Origin: Chitinophagaceae bacterium
Lineage (GTDB): Bacteria > Bacteroidota > Bacteroidia > Chitinophagales > Chitinophagaceae
Assembly: GCA_009996555.1 (NCBI GenBank)
Contig: JAACZX010000107.1
Location: 1-7,578, forward strand
Direction: 5' to 3'
DNA: 7,578 nt
Every line of letters starts with the position of its first letter. The stretch's first letter is position 1. This document shows positions 1 to 6,518 of this stretch, piece by piece. Under the pieces are notes generated by a model. That model had not been told where the DNA came from and did no database searches. It saw nothing but the letters and a program-made list of their open reading frames with translations. The position numbers were made by a program, and so were the translations under genes.

Positions 1-45
1 TCATGCGTGATGCAATGCGTGGCATAACTGCTAATTTAAGATTGA
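1..45 (-). other. Operon gap at window edge, possible start of next gene
   Basis: This short stretch follows the stop codon of the first acetylesterase in the direction of transcription. On the minus strand an ATG at 25-23 opens a frame reading MPRIASRM that stays open to the window edge, and a second in-frame ATG lies at 4-2. Either could begin a further operon gene, but at most eight codons are visible, so no product can be named. ATGCGTG occurs twice (3-9 and 15-21). No terminator hairpin is visible, which is compatible with the operon continuing leftward. Confidence 0.25.
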
Positions 46-825
46 TTATTTCTTTGCGATATAACGTGCAAGTTCACCGGGGTTTTGTTTGATCAGTTGC
101 TGAACAACAATTTCCACATTCATCTTTGCTCCTTCCAGCCCGGTATGTGTTTTATCGCCATGAAAAAAATTGCTCACTTCGGCCTCACCCAGTTCATCAT
201 ATTTATCTGCAATGAGTTTATTCAGATCAATAAAATATGCGCCTTCTTCTTTCGCAATCTGTTCAGCCCACAAGGCATAGTTATCAGTTGAACGGCCCAC
301 CTTTCCGTTTTTCCAGTTGTTGCGTGGTATTAATGAACAAACAATCGGCACTGCACCTTTTGCTTTTGTTTCACGAACATACTTGCGCATGTACCAACCA
401 TAACTATAAACTGTTTCGTTCACTTTACGGATCGGATTCCATATTTCAGAACTGTCGTTACCAATGCCACGAATGGTTCCTCTTGCACGTGCGGTATCAT
501 CCAACGGACTTGCGTCGTTATGACCAAACTGCATGATCACATAATCACCTTTTTTTAAATTGGCCGTGATCTTCTCCCAACGTCCTTCGGTAATAAATGT
601 GCGGCTGCTTCTTCCTCCTAATGCATGATTTTGCACGGAAATTTTTGTTGTGTCAAAATACGCAGCCATAAAACTGCCCCAACCCCACTGACCATTGCTG
701 CCGGTACCCGAACCATTACGCACTGTTGAATCGCCAATGATATAAAACACAGGCTTTGTCTGTAACATGGTAAAGGATAATAATGCCGCAACTGCCACTA
801 ACAATAAAAACTGAATCCGTTTCAT
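46..825 (-). CDS. Rhamnogalacturonan acetylesterase (CE12, SGNH hydrolase), copy 1
   Basis: This 259-residue protein is an SGNH/GDSL esterase of the rhamnogalacturonan acetylesterase type, which removes O-acetyl groups from galacturonate in RG-I so that the lyase can act. The family blocks are all present: GDSTV at 31-35 with nucleophile Ser33, GGRSSR at 70-75 giving the oxyanion Gly, GHND at 101-104, and D224-K-T-H227 as the catalytic Asp-His pair. Residues 1 to about 22 form a hydrophobic N-terminus after MKR, either a signal peptide without a sharp AxA site or a membrane anchor, so the enzyme is expected in the periplasm or at the envelope. It is the last complete gene of the minus-strand run, 18 bp after a paralogue about half identical to it. 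It differs by a Gly/Ser-rich loop (residues 38-46) just after the nucleophile block. The family call is strong; the exact acetylated substrate is inferred from context. Confidence 0.9.
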   Translation of the reverse strand: MKRIQFLLLVAVAALLSFTMLQTKPVFYIIGDSTVRNGSGTGSNGQWGWGSFMAAYFDTTKISVQNHALGGRSSRTFITEGRWEKITANLKKGDYVIMQFGHNDASPLDDTARARGTIRGIGNDSSEIWNPIRKVNETVYSYGWYMRKYVRETKAKGAVPIVCSLIPRNNWKNGKVGRSTDNYALWAEQIAKEEGAYFIDLNKLIADKYDELGEAEVSNFFHGDKTHTGLEGAKMNVEIVVQQLIKQNPGELARYIAKK

Positions 826-843
826 ATAATTCGTTCTTTCATT

Positions 844-1620
844 TTATTTAAGATAACCTGCAAGTGTATTATTCTTAAGCAAACGTAACCCTTCTGCCAC
901 AGATGCAGCATTGATCTTTGCTCCTTCCTCGTTTGTATGTGTATGATCTTTGTGAAACAGCTTCGCTACTTCATCAAGCCCCATTGCATTGTATTTTTCA
1001 GCAGTAATGCTGTTGAGATCCACAAAAGCAACGCCTTCACTTTCTGCAATTTCTTTTGCCCATTTACCAAAGTCTTTATCCGCAAGCCGAACTTTATTAT
1101 CCGTCCATTGGTTGCGGGGGATCATTGAACAAACAACAGGCGTGGCACCTTTCTCTTTTGCTTCACGAATAAACTTACGCAAATACCAACCGTAGGTATG
1201 CACCACTTCAATACTGCTGTCTTTCCATGTTAATGAAACCGTTTCATCGCCAGTGCCACGCAACACACCACGATAACCTGCCCGTGAAGTATCGGGTTTG
1301 CTGCCTTCATTATGACCAAACTGCATGATCACAAAATCGCCTTTCTTCAATGTTGACAACACCCTCTCCCAACGTTTTTCTTTGATGAAAGTACGTGTGC
1401 TTCTTCCTGCCATCGCCTGGTTGCTGATGCTGATCTTTGTTGTATCTAACAACTCACCGATCATTTCGCCCCAGCCACATTGCGGACGATTGGTATTACG
1501 AACGGTGGAATCACCAATAATATATAATGTTGGCTTGTTGCTGAGCATTGCAAAAGATGATAACAAGACAATGAAAACAGCAAACGGCAAATAAGTTTTA
1601 TATTTTTCCTGTTTAAACAT
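844..1620 (-). CDS. Rhamnogalacturonan acetylesterase (CE12, SGNH hydrolase), copy 2
   Basis: This 258-residue protein is a second SGNH acetylesterase, roughly half identical to its downstream neighbour by eye. Catalytic blocks are intact: GDSTV at 36-40 (Ser38), AGRSTR at 71-76, GHNE at 102-105, and D225-H-T-H228. The N-terminus has a charged start (MFKQEKYK) followed by a hydrophobic stretch at about 11-26, consistent with export or an N-terminal anchor; no clear cleavage motif is seen. After the nucleophile block the loop is four residues shorter than in copy 1 and has Cys48 where copy 1 has Trp47, so the two may prefer different acetylation positions or oligomer lengths. It starts only 3 bp after the lyase stop codon, which suggests translational coupling and a joint role in RG-I backbone breakdown. 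Retention of both catalytic sets argues against decay. Confidence 0.9.
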   Translation of the reverse strand: MFKQEKYKTYLPFAVFIVLLSSFAMLSNKPTLYIIGDSTVRNTNRPQCGWGEMIGELLDTTKISISNQAMAGRSTRTFIKEKRWERVLSTLKKGDFVIMQFGHNEGSKPDTSRAGYRGVLRGTGDETVSLTWKDSSIEVVHTYGWYLRKFIREAKEKGATPVVCSMIPRNQWTDNKVRLADKDFGKWAKEIAESEGVAFVDLNSITAEKYNAMGLDEVAKLFHKDHTHTNEEGAKINAASVAEGLRLLKNNTLAGYLK

Positions 1621-1623
1621 TTG

Positions 1624-3540
1624 CTACTTTTTGTTAGTGATAACAATAGTTGGTTTTGCAGGTGTTTTCATTCCATCGCCAAGGTAATAACTCACATGCG
1701 GCGGTTGATTGTACGCTACATTCTGCCATGCAATACTCAGCCGGTATTGCGGATTATGCATGAGTGTATACAATTTAATTTCGGTTGGAATAGCTGTTGA
1801 AAAAATACGCAGCTCTTTACTGTCTGCAGTGCGTGCAATGATCTCTTCACGCCAGTCGCCAAACAGATCAGCACTTAAACATGGGTTTGCTTTTGTTCCA
1901 TTATTGCTTATGCAGTTGAAATCCCGTCCATCAAATAACTTATCCATTTTGCTGTTCATGTAATCCCATTTACCAATGTAAACGCCATTCAGTATTTCGC
2001 TTAATGCATCACCATCCCAGTAAATACCCATATTGCAAGGCGGTGTTTTATCAGCAATCACATTCCCTTTGTTATCAAACAAACCTCTGATGCCTGCACC
2101 GGCCACCCAACATTCGTAACCGGGATAACGTGGATCAATATCCAACGCCAAGCCACGGCCGGGGCCTTCTCCATCATCGCCTGCTTTTACCGAAGCTTTC
2201 TTCCAGATCACTTCACCTGTTTTTGCATCACGGAAGTTTGCACCTGCGTCACCAAACCGTTCCTGTATACTGAATACTTCCAGGCCCGGACGGTTTGGAT
2301 CAAGATCACCTACATGCAATGCATCAGCATGACCAATGCCTGTAGTGTACAATCCCTGCCCGTTATCATCAATCGTCATTTGTCCGTATACAATTTCATC
2401 TTTTCCATCAGCATCAACATCTGTTACACTCAGGTTATGATTACCCTGACCGGCATATTTTTCATTGCCCGGTGTAGAGCTGTCGAAAGTCCAGCGCTTT
2501 ACCAGCTTACCATTTTTTAAATCCCATGCGGCAATTACTGTTCTTGTATAATAACCACGACACATTACCAGTGAAGGATGCTTCCCATCGAGATAAGCAA
2601 TGCATGCCAAAAAACGATCCATGCGATTGCCGTAGCCATCACCCCATATTTTTTTTAACTCATCTGTAGTTGGGTTAAGTGTTGGGTAACGGGGCGGATC
2701 ATAATCAACTGTTGAAATGATTGTTCCTGTTAATCCATTGAATACCGTTAAGTATTCAGGGCCGCTTAAAATGTAACCACGTTCATTGCGGTAATCTTTT
2801 GTACTGTCACCAATTACTGTTCCTTTTGCATCTACAGTTCCATCTGCCGTTTTCATGGCAATCTCTGCTTTGCCATCGCCATCAAGATCGTACACCATAA
2901 ATTGTGTATAGTGTGCTCCCTCACGGATGTTTTTGCCGAGATTGATCTCCCACAAAAACGTTCCATCCAGTTTATAACATTGAAAAATTGGCGGGTCAGT
3001 CATACCTGCCTGTGAATTATCTCTTGCCCTGCCCGTCATGTGAATGACAATTTCATATACACCGTCACCATCCATATCGCCCACACTTGCATCATTGGCC
3101 GAATAACCTGTTGGAGTTCGTAAAGGAATAGACAAATAGGGTTTTGCGTTTGCAGCAAGTGTAAACGACTCGCCTTTTGCCTGTTCTTTTTTATTGATGA
3201 TTGCTTTTACCGTATAAACATTCACTGCATTGGTATCAACAGCTTCATCCATAAAACCTGTTGCTTTCAACAGGGGTGTTTTGTTCAGCTTACTTGTTTT
3301 TCCATTAACCTTTTTGTAGAGATTAAATGCAAGATTGTTATCTTCTGTTCCCAACAAACGCCAGCTCACAAATACGTTTCCATTCCCTGCAGGTACTGCA
3401 TACACACCACGGGTAAGAAACTCCATTTGATACTGCGCCTGCGCACTCAGCATCACAAAGCAAGCAACGAGCAACAAGCAGAAACGTGAATGGTGAATGG
3501 TGACTGGTGAATGACTCACTGATGGCAAGTTTTTATTCAT
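1624..3540 (-). CDS. Rhamnogalacturonan lyase, PL11 (YesW/YesX-like)
   Basis: This 638-residue secreted lyase cuts the rhamnose-galacturonate backbone of RG-I by beta-elimination, leaving an unsaturated uronyl end. After a signal peptide (hydrophobic at about 20-33, likely cut after AQA at 33-35) comes the PL11 fold: an N-terminal beta domain starting MEFLTRGVYAV, then a propeller-like domain with calcium-binding loops DMDGDG (155-160, E163), DLDGDG (218-223, E226) and DVDADG (374-379, E382). Typical family stretches follow near DLFGDWREEI (558-567) and the C-terminal HNPQYRLSIAWQN (595-607). The length fits secreted PL11 enzymes. Its n-region is unusually long because residues 10-19 are encoded by a 7-bp tandem repeat; no better in-frame start exists, since TTG codons at 22 and 23 would leave no positive n-region. 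It lies between GH28 (35 bp) and the esterases (3 bp). Endo versus exo action cannot be told from sequence alone. Confidence 0.93.
   Translation of the reverse strand: MNKNLPSVSHSPVTIHHSRFCLLLVACFVMLSAQAQYQMEFLTRGVYAVPAGNGNVFVSWRLLGTEDNNLAFNLYKKVNGKTSKLNKTPLLKATGFMDEAVDTNAVNVYTVKAIINKKEQAKGESFTLAANAKPYLSIPLRTPTGYSANDASVGDMDGDGVYEIVIHMTGRARDNSQAGMTDPPIFQCYKLDGTFLWEINLGKNIREGAHYTQFMVYDLDGDGKAEIAMKTADGTVDAKGTVIGDSTKDYRNERGYILSGPEYLTVFNGLTGTIISTVDYDPPRYPTLNPTTDELKKIWGDGYGNRMDRFLACIAYLDGKHPSLVMCRGYYTRTVIAAWDLKNGKLVKRWTFDSSTPGNEKYAGQGNHNLSVTDVDADGKDEIVYGQMTIDDNGQGLYTTGIGHADALHVGDLDPNRPGLEVFSIQERFGDAGANFRDAKTGEVIWKKASVKAGDDGEGPGRGLALDIDPRYPGYECWVAGAGIRGLFDNKGNVIADKTPPCNMGIYWDGDALSEILNGVYIGKWDYMNSKMDKLFDGRDFNCISNNGTKANPCLSADLFGDWREEIIARTADSKELRIFSTAIPTEIKLYTLMHNPQYRLSIAWQNVAYNQPPHVSYYLGDGMKTPAKPTIVITNKK
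3486..3513. repeat. Heptanucleotide tandem repeat (4 units) inside lyase 5' coding region
   Basis: On the plus strand four contiguous 7-bp units can be read: GTGAATG (3486-3492), GTGAATG (3493-3499), GTGACTG (3500-3506) and GTGAATG (3507-3513). Three are identical and one has a single change. On the coding strand the array encodes residues 10-19 of the lyase, in the n-region of its signal peptide. Since 7 is not a multiple of 3, gain or loss of one unit would shift the reading frame. Confidence 0.85.
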
Positions 3541-3550
3541 TGAAGATTTT

Positions 3551-3571
3551 AATTATCAATTACTAATTATT
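3551..3571. repeat. Degenerate AT-rich heptamer repeat (3 units) upstream of lyase
   Basis: The 35-bp gap between the GH28 stop and the lyase start contains three consecutive 7-bp units: AATTATC (3551-3557), AATTACT (3558-3564) and AATTATT (3565-3571), sharing AATTA. It lies 11-31 bp upstream of the lyase start codon. AT-rich leaders help translation initiation in Bacteroidota, so this could be a simple A/T leader, but the 7-bp spacing matches the array just inside the gene. Confidence 0.55.
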
Positions 3572-3575
3572 CAAA

Positions 3576-5009
3576 CTATCCTTTTAGACGCTCCTCTTCT
3601 TCAATACCTGCGGGTTCTTTTTTCTTTTCAACAGGCTTTGTTGATACATCAATGCTTGTGTTGATAAACTTCCAGCCCTTGGTATATTCCATTGTACCCA
3701 ATGTATTGGCGGTGATGATGGAATTAATGAATTGAAAATTTTGCAGCAATGATGCGGGCAACCCGTTTATCTCAAATGCCTTTTGTGCATTAGTGATCTT
3801 TACATTCTGGATCACAAAATTTCTTGCAGATGGAATTCCTTTTTCAGCAGGTGTTACTTTCTGCAGCATCGATTTCCAATGTGCAGGCACCGTCTCCATC
3901 GTATATCCTTTTGGTAATTCAGAATAACTGTAAGCAGGATACCAGTTTAAATTGAATTGATAAGCATTGCGAACAGAATCCAACACAGAGTTAACGAAGT
4001 ACACATCTTCCACAACACCACCACGTGTGGTGGCCGACTTAATACGTAAACCATTGTCGGTATGTTTGGCATACAGATCAGTACAATAAATATGACGGAT
4101 GCTGCCTGACGTTTCACTGCCGAGTGTAACAAGCCCTGCTCCTCTTCGTGCGATGGATTTTCTTATCACCACATATTCTGTTGGTCGGTTTACACGCAAT
4201 CCGTCCCAATCTCTTCCGGCCTTCAAACAAAAATTATCATCGTTGCAATCAATATCACAATTCTGTATCAAAACCCAGCTCGATGAATCCACATCAATAC
4301 CATCCGTGCTGGGGCCACTGCCGTCTTCGTTGTTCTTGATCACAACCCCATCAACAGTTAAGTAAGATGAATACAACAACTGCACGGTCCAGAAACCTGC
4401 ATTTTTAAATGTTAACCCTTTCACTGAAACATCTGTTGAGTTCTGCACCAGTAATGTACGTACACGTTTTGCATCGTAATCAACGATCCAGCGCAAACCT
4501 TTTGTATCATAATCTTTACGCATGGCCCAATATTTATCCCAACAAAACTTCCCTCTTGCATTGATCACACCTTCGCCTGTAACAGCTACGTTCTTTACAT
4601 TCACAGCATTGATGAGTGCTGCAGGCCACTTCATTTCCAAACCTGCAATACGTGTATCCATATCGGGATAATCATCAAAATTTTGTGAGCCGAGTATCAA
4701 CACGCCTTTGTCAATACGCAGGTGAACATTGTTCTTTAAGAAGATGGCCCCTGTTACATATGTGCCCGGCTTGAATGCAACTATGCCACCACCTTTTGCA
4801 GCACATGCATCAATAGCACTTTGAATAGCTTTTGTATTAACAGTAGTGGTATCGCTTACTGCGCCATAACTGTTCACATAATAAATTGTTTTGGCTGAAG
4901 GAAAACTTCTTGCACCAACTTTCTTTGTCCATTCAGGAGCAACAGTTGTTTGTGCAGATAACTGAAAAGAAAAAGAACAGCACAGGATAAATACCAGCAA
5001 TCGTTTCAT
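3576..5009 (-). CDS. GH28 family pectin glycosidase (exo-polygalacturonase-like)
   Basis: This 477-residue secreted protein is a right-handed beta-helix GH28 enzyme, which hydrolyses galacturonate-containing pectin chains. The start was set at 5009 (ATG, MKRLLVFILCCSFSFQLSAQ) because it gives a standard signal peptide cut near residue 20. The open frame extends upstream to a GTG at 5120, but that adds 37 residues encoded by a repeat-like leader. The N-terminal block (GAVSDTTTVNTKAIQSAIDAC, in two parts around 49-69) is typical of the family. Active-site motifs are STD at 234-236 (variant of NTD), the Asp pair D257-D258 and RIK at 322-324. The usual GHG is replaced by GSETSG at 297-302, a form I associate with bacterial exo-acting GH28 enzymes. 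The C-terminus ends in a highly charged tail (460-477). It is the first gene of the minus-strand operon, divergent from the MFS gene. Polygalacturonase versus rhamnogalacturonan hydrolase activity is unresolved. Confidence 0.88.
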   Translation of the reverse strand: MKRLLVFILCCSFSFQLSAQTTVAPEWTKKVGARSFPSAKTIYYVNSYGAVSDTTTVNTKAIQSAIDACAAKGGGIVAFKPGTYVTGAIFLKNNVHLRIDKGVLILGSQNFDDYPDMDTRIAGLEMKWPAALINAVNVKNVAVTGEGVINARGKFCWDKYWAMRKDYDTKGLRWIVDYDAKRVRTLLVQNSTDVSVKGLTFKNAGFWTVQLLYSSYLTVDGVVIKNNEDGSGPSTDGIDVDSSSWVLIQNCDIDCNDDNFCLKAGRDWDGLRVNRPTEYVVIRKSIARRGAGLVTLGSETSGSIRHIYCTDLYAKHTDNGLRIKSATTRGGVVEDVYFVNSVLDSVRNAYQFNLNWYPAYSYSELPKGYTMETVPAHWKSMLQKVTPAEKGIPSARNFVIQNVKITNAQKAFEINGLPASLLQNFQFINSIITANTLGTMEYTKGWKFINTSIDVSTKPVEKKKEPAGIEEEERLKG

Positions 5010-5044
5010 CAATCTTGTTTTAGTAGTTGGAGTTATTGCAGAGC

Positions 5045-5072
5045 AGTACAGCAGCGAATGAACAGAATACAG
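5045..5072. repeat. Degenerate heptamer array in GH28 leader
   Basis: Four contiguous 7-bp units can be read on the plus strand: AGTACAG (5045-5051), CAGCGAA (5052-5058), TGAACAG (5059-5065) and AATACAG (5066-5072); three of the four end in ACAG. On the minus strand these read CTGTATT, CTGTTCA, TTCGCTG, CTGTACT in transcription order. They lie 36-63 bp upstream of the GH28 ATG, in its likely 5' untranslated leader. A further AATACAGCG copy is at 5101-5109. The array is degenerate and could be chance. Confidence 0.4.
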
Positions 5073-5165
5073 CGGGCATGTCGACAACAGCAAGCAAAGC
5101 AATACAGCGTTTATGCTCACAAATTAGCCATAGAACGGGCCTCATCTATCCTGCCTCATCCTGTA

Positions 5166-5186
5166 CAAACGTTTGCGAAAACGTTT
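5166..5186. promoter_or_regulatory. Twin AAACGTTT palindromes, candidate LacI-family operator
   Basis: Two copies of the perfect 8-bp palindrome AAACGTTT occur at 5167-5174 and 5179-5186, centred 12 bp apart. The first extends to CAAACGTTTG (5166-5175), which resembles the central-CG operators bound by LacI/PurR-family regulators. Read on the minus strand, 5176-5190 also fits the cre pattern WTGNAARCGNWWWCA with a mismatch at the last base. They lie between the divergent GH28 operon and the MFS gene, so one regulator could control both. The regulator gene is not in the window; the family assignment is inference. Confidence 0.45.
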
Positions 5187-5233
5187 ACATGATTTTATTC
5201 CAATTATGCCATGAATACCAATGCATTTTCGGA

Positions 5234-5241
5234 TAATTTTG
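5234..5241 (+). promoter_or_regulatory. Candidate Bacteroidota -7 promoter element for the MFS gene
   Basis: TAATTTTG matches the TAnnTTTG element recognised by the primary sigma factor of Bacteroidota. It lies 5-12 bp upstream of the TTG codon at 5246. No good TTG-type -33 partner is seen at the expected distance, so this rests on one element only. If used, transcription would begin at or just after the proposed start codon. Confidence 0.3.
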
Positions 5242-5245
5242 CCAC

Positions 5246-6421
5246 TTGGAACAGACAGCCACCACTCTTTCAGCAGCAAATTCTACTTTTTCAAAATTGC
5301 AGATACGCATTGCCGTATCGGTATTCTTTTTCTGTCAGGGTATTTGCTTTGCCAGCTGGGCAAGCCGCATTCCCGACATGAAAACCACGTTGCAATTATC
5401 AGAAGCTGCGTTGGGCAGTATCTTATTAGCATTACCGGCCGGACAATTAACCATGATGCCCTTCAGCGGCAAACTGGTTACACGTTTCGGCAGCAAATAT
5501 GTGTTGCGCTTAGCAGCAATTGGATATGCACTGACACTGATATTGATCGGCTCCACAACTTCTTCCTGGCAACTGGCCTTGGCACTTTACCTGTTTGGCT
5601 TAACAGGCAACCTCTGCAATATATCCGTGAATACACAGGCGGTAAATGCCGAGCATTTATTCGGACGGTCTATTCTTGCATCCTTTCATGGTGTGTGGAG
5701 CACCGCAGGTTTCACCGGCGCCTTGGTTGGTTTGCTGATGATGCGCTTGGAATTAATTCCTGTTTACCATTTCATGATCATTGCTGCAATTGTCATTACA
5801 CTTAACTTTTCATTTCAGAAATATTTGATCATTACTCCTGTAAGTCGCACAGCTTCTTCGTTTAAACGCTTTCAGTTTCCAAAAGGACTGTTACTGCAAT
5901 TAGGCCTCATTGCTTTCTGCTGTTTGAGTGCCGAAGGTTGTATGTTCGACTGGAGCGGTGTTTATTTTAAAGAAGTGGTGGAAGTGAAAGGTTCCCTGGT
6001 ATCATTGGGTTACGCTTCATTTATGGTGATGATGGCAACCGGACGTTTTACCGGCGATAAATTAGCGGAACGTTTTGGCCGTAAAAAAATGGTGCAGCTG
6101 AGTGGTGTGCTCATCTTCTCAGGGATGATGATTGCTGTACTGTTGCCCAACATCATTTTTGCAACAATCGGTTTTATGATCGTTGGTTTTGGTGTGAGCA
6201 GTATTATTCCATTGGTGTACAGCACAGCAGGTAAAGTAAAAGAAGTGGCGAGTGGTATTGCTATTGCAACTGTTTCAGGCGTTGGCTTTCTTGGCTTTTT
6301 GATGGGGCCGCCATTGATCGGTTATATTGCTGAGCTGGCAGGATTACGTTCTTCGTTTGCAGTAATAGCAGTGCTGGGATTGGTGATCAGTTATATGATC
6401 AGTAAGATAAAGTTGGCGTGA
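5246..6421 (+). CDS. MFS transporter, YbjJ-like, probable sugar permease
   Basis: This is a polytopic inner-membrane protein of about 391 residues with roughly twelve hydrophobic segments, in the major facilitator superfamily. Family marks are the N-terminal FASWASRIPDMK (35-46), the loop GKLVTRFGSK (75-84), a middle segment with EGCMFDWSGVY (230-240) and a second cytoplasmic loop GDKLAERFGRKK (270-281). The EG..DWS..Y motif and overall length fit the YbjJ branch, whose substrates are poorly known. From its neighbours I infer transport of a sugar or uronate released from pectin. The frame is closed by TAA at 5234-5236, and the first candidate start is TTG at 5246; a second TTG at 5297 (codon 18) would still precede the first membrane segment, while the first in-frame ATG (codon 45) would remove it. 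It is divergent from the GH28 operon and convergent with the GH43-like gene. Confidence 0.85.
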   Translation: MEQTATTLSAANSTFSKLQIRIAVSVFFFCQGICFASWASRIPDMKTTLQLSEAALGSILLALPAGQLTMMPFSGKLVTRFGSKYVLRLAAIGYALTLILIGSTTSSWQLALALYLFGLTGNLCNISVNTQAVNAEHLFGRSILASFHGVWSTAGFTGALVGLLMMRLELIPVYHFMIIAAIVITLNFSFQKYLIITPVSRTASSFKRFQFPKGLLLQLGLIAFCCLSAEGCMFDWSGVYFKEVVEVKGSLVSLGYASFMVMMATGRFTGDKLAERFGRKKMVQLSGVLIFSGMMIAVLLPNIIFATIGFMIVGFGVSSIIPLVYSTAGKVKEVASGIAIATVSGVGFLGFLMGPPLIGYIAELAGLRSSFAVIAVLGLVISYMISKIKLA

Positions 6422-6426
6422 TGTAG

Positions 6427-6442
6427 CCTGACCTGTCAGGTC
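6427..6442 (+). terminator. Small hairpin after MFS gene, possible weak terminator
   Basis: Six bases after the MFS stop codon, CCTGA (6427-6431) can pair with TCAGG (6436-6440) around a 4-nt loop; GACCTG-T-CAGGTC (6430-6442) is also a perfect 13-bp palindrome. It is followed by TTACATTT rather than a clean T-run, so termination would be weak. A dispersed palindromic repeat is an alternative. Confidence 0.4.
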
Positions 6443-6455
6443 TTACATTTCTAAC

Positions 6456-6518
6456 AGGTATGCCATATCTACGACACGCTGATAAAATTTATCTTACTGG
6501 TGCAGATATGGCATACCT
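6456..6518. repeat. 63-bp nested inverted repeat between convergent genes
   Basis: Perfect 15-bp arms AGGTATGCCATATCT (6456-6470) and AGATATGGCATACCT (6504-6518) flank 33 bp. Inside this is a second palindrome, GATAAA-A-TTTATC (6481-6493). No T-run follows on either strand, so it is not a canonical intrinsic terminator, though a 15-bp stem could still slow polymerase or protect transcript ends from both sides. CTAACA is found at both borders (6451-6456 and 6517-6522), overlapping the arm ends by one and two bases, which might be a target duplication or chance. It ends 5 bp before the GH43-like stop codon. Confidence 0.8.

Noticed and set aside
507..1340. Near-identical DNA segments of about 24 bp in the two acetylesterase genes (around 520-543 and 1312-1335), possible recombination repeat.
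   Set aside because: The match covers the conserved protein block VIMQFGHN and drops off outside it, as expected for paralogues under the same constraint.
1461..1646. Minus-strand 61-codon open frame spanning the lyase-esterase junction.
   Set aside because: It is out of frame with two well-supported genes, has no recognisable features and would overlap the esterase start; treated as a shadow frame.
1654..3540. Lipoprotein reading of the lyase N-terminus (LVAC at 24-27 as a lipobox).
   Set aside because: The hydrophobic segment before Cys27 would be too short and the segment continues to a good AQA cleavage site at 33-35, so an ordinary signal peptide is the simpler reading.
4018..4033. Inverted repeat CCACCAC-GT-GTGGTGG inside the GH28 gene.
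   Set aside because: It lies within a conserved coding stretch (after the RIK motif, Thr-Thr-Arg-Gly-Gly-Val) and is explained by codons for these residues; no partner or context suggests a regulatory site.
5221..5805. Plus-strand open frame of 194 codons beginning with ATG, overlapping the start of the MFS gene.
   Set aside because: It is a shifted frame of the MFS gene: its translation lacks the membrane pattern and family motifs that the real frame shows continuously to 6421.
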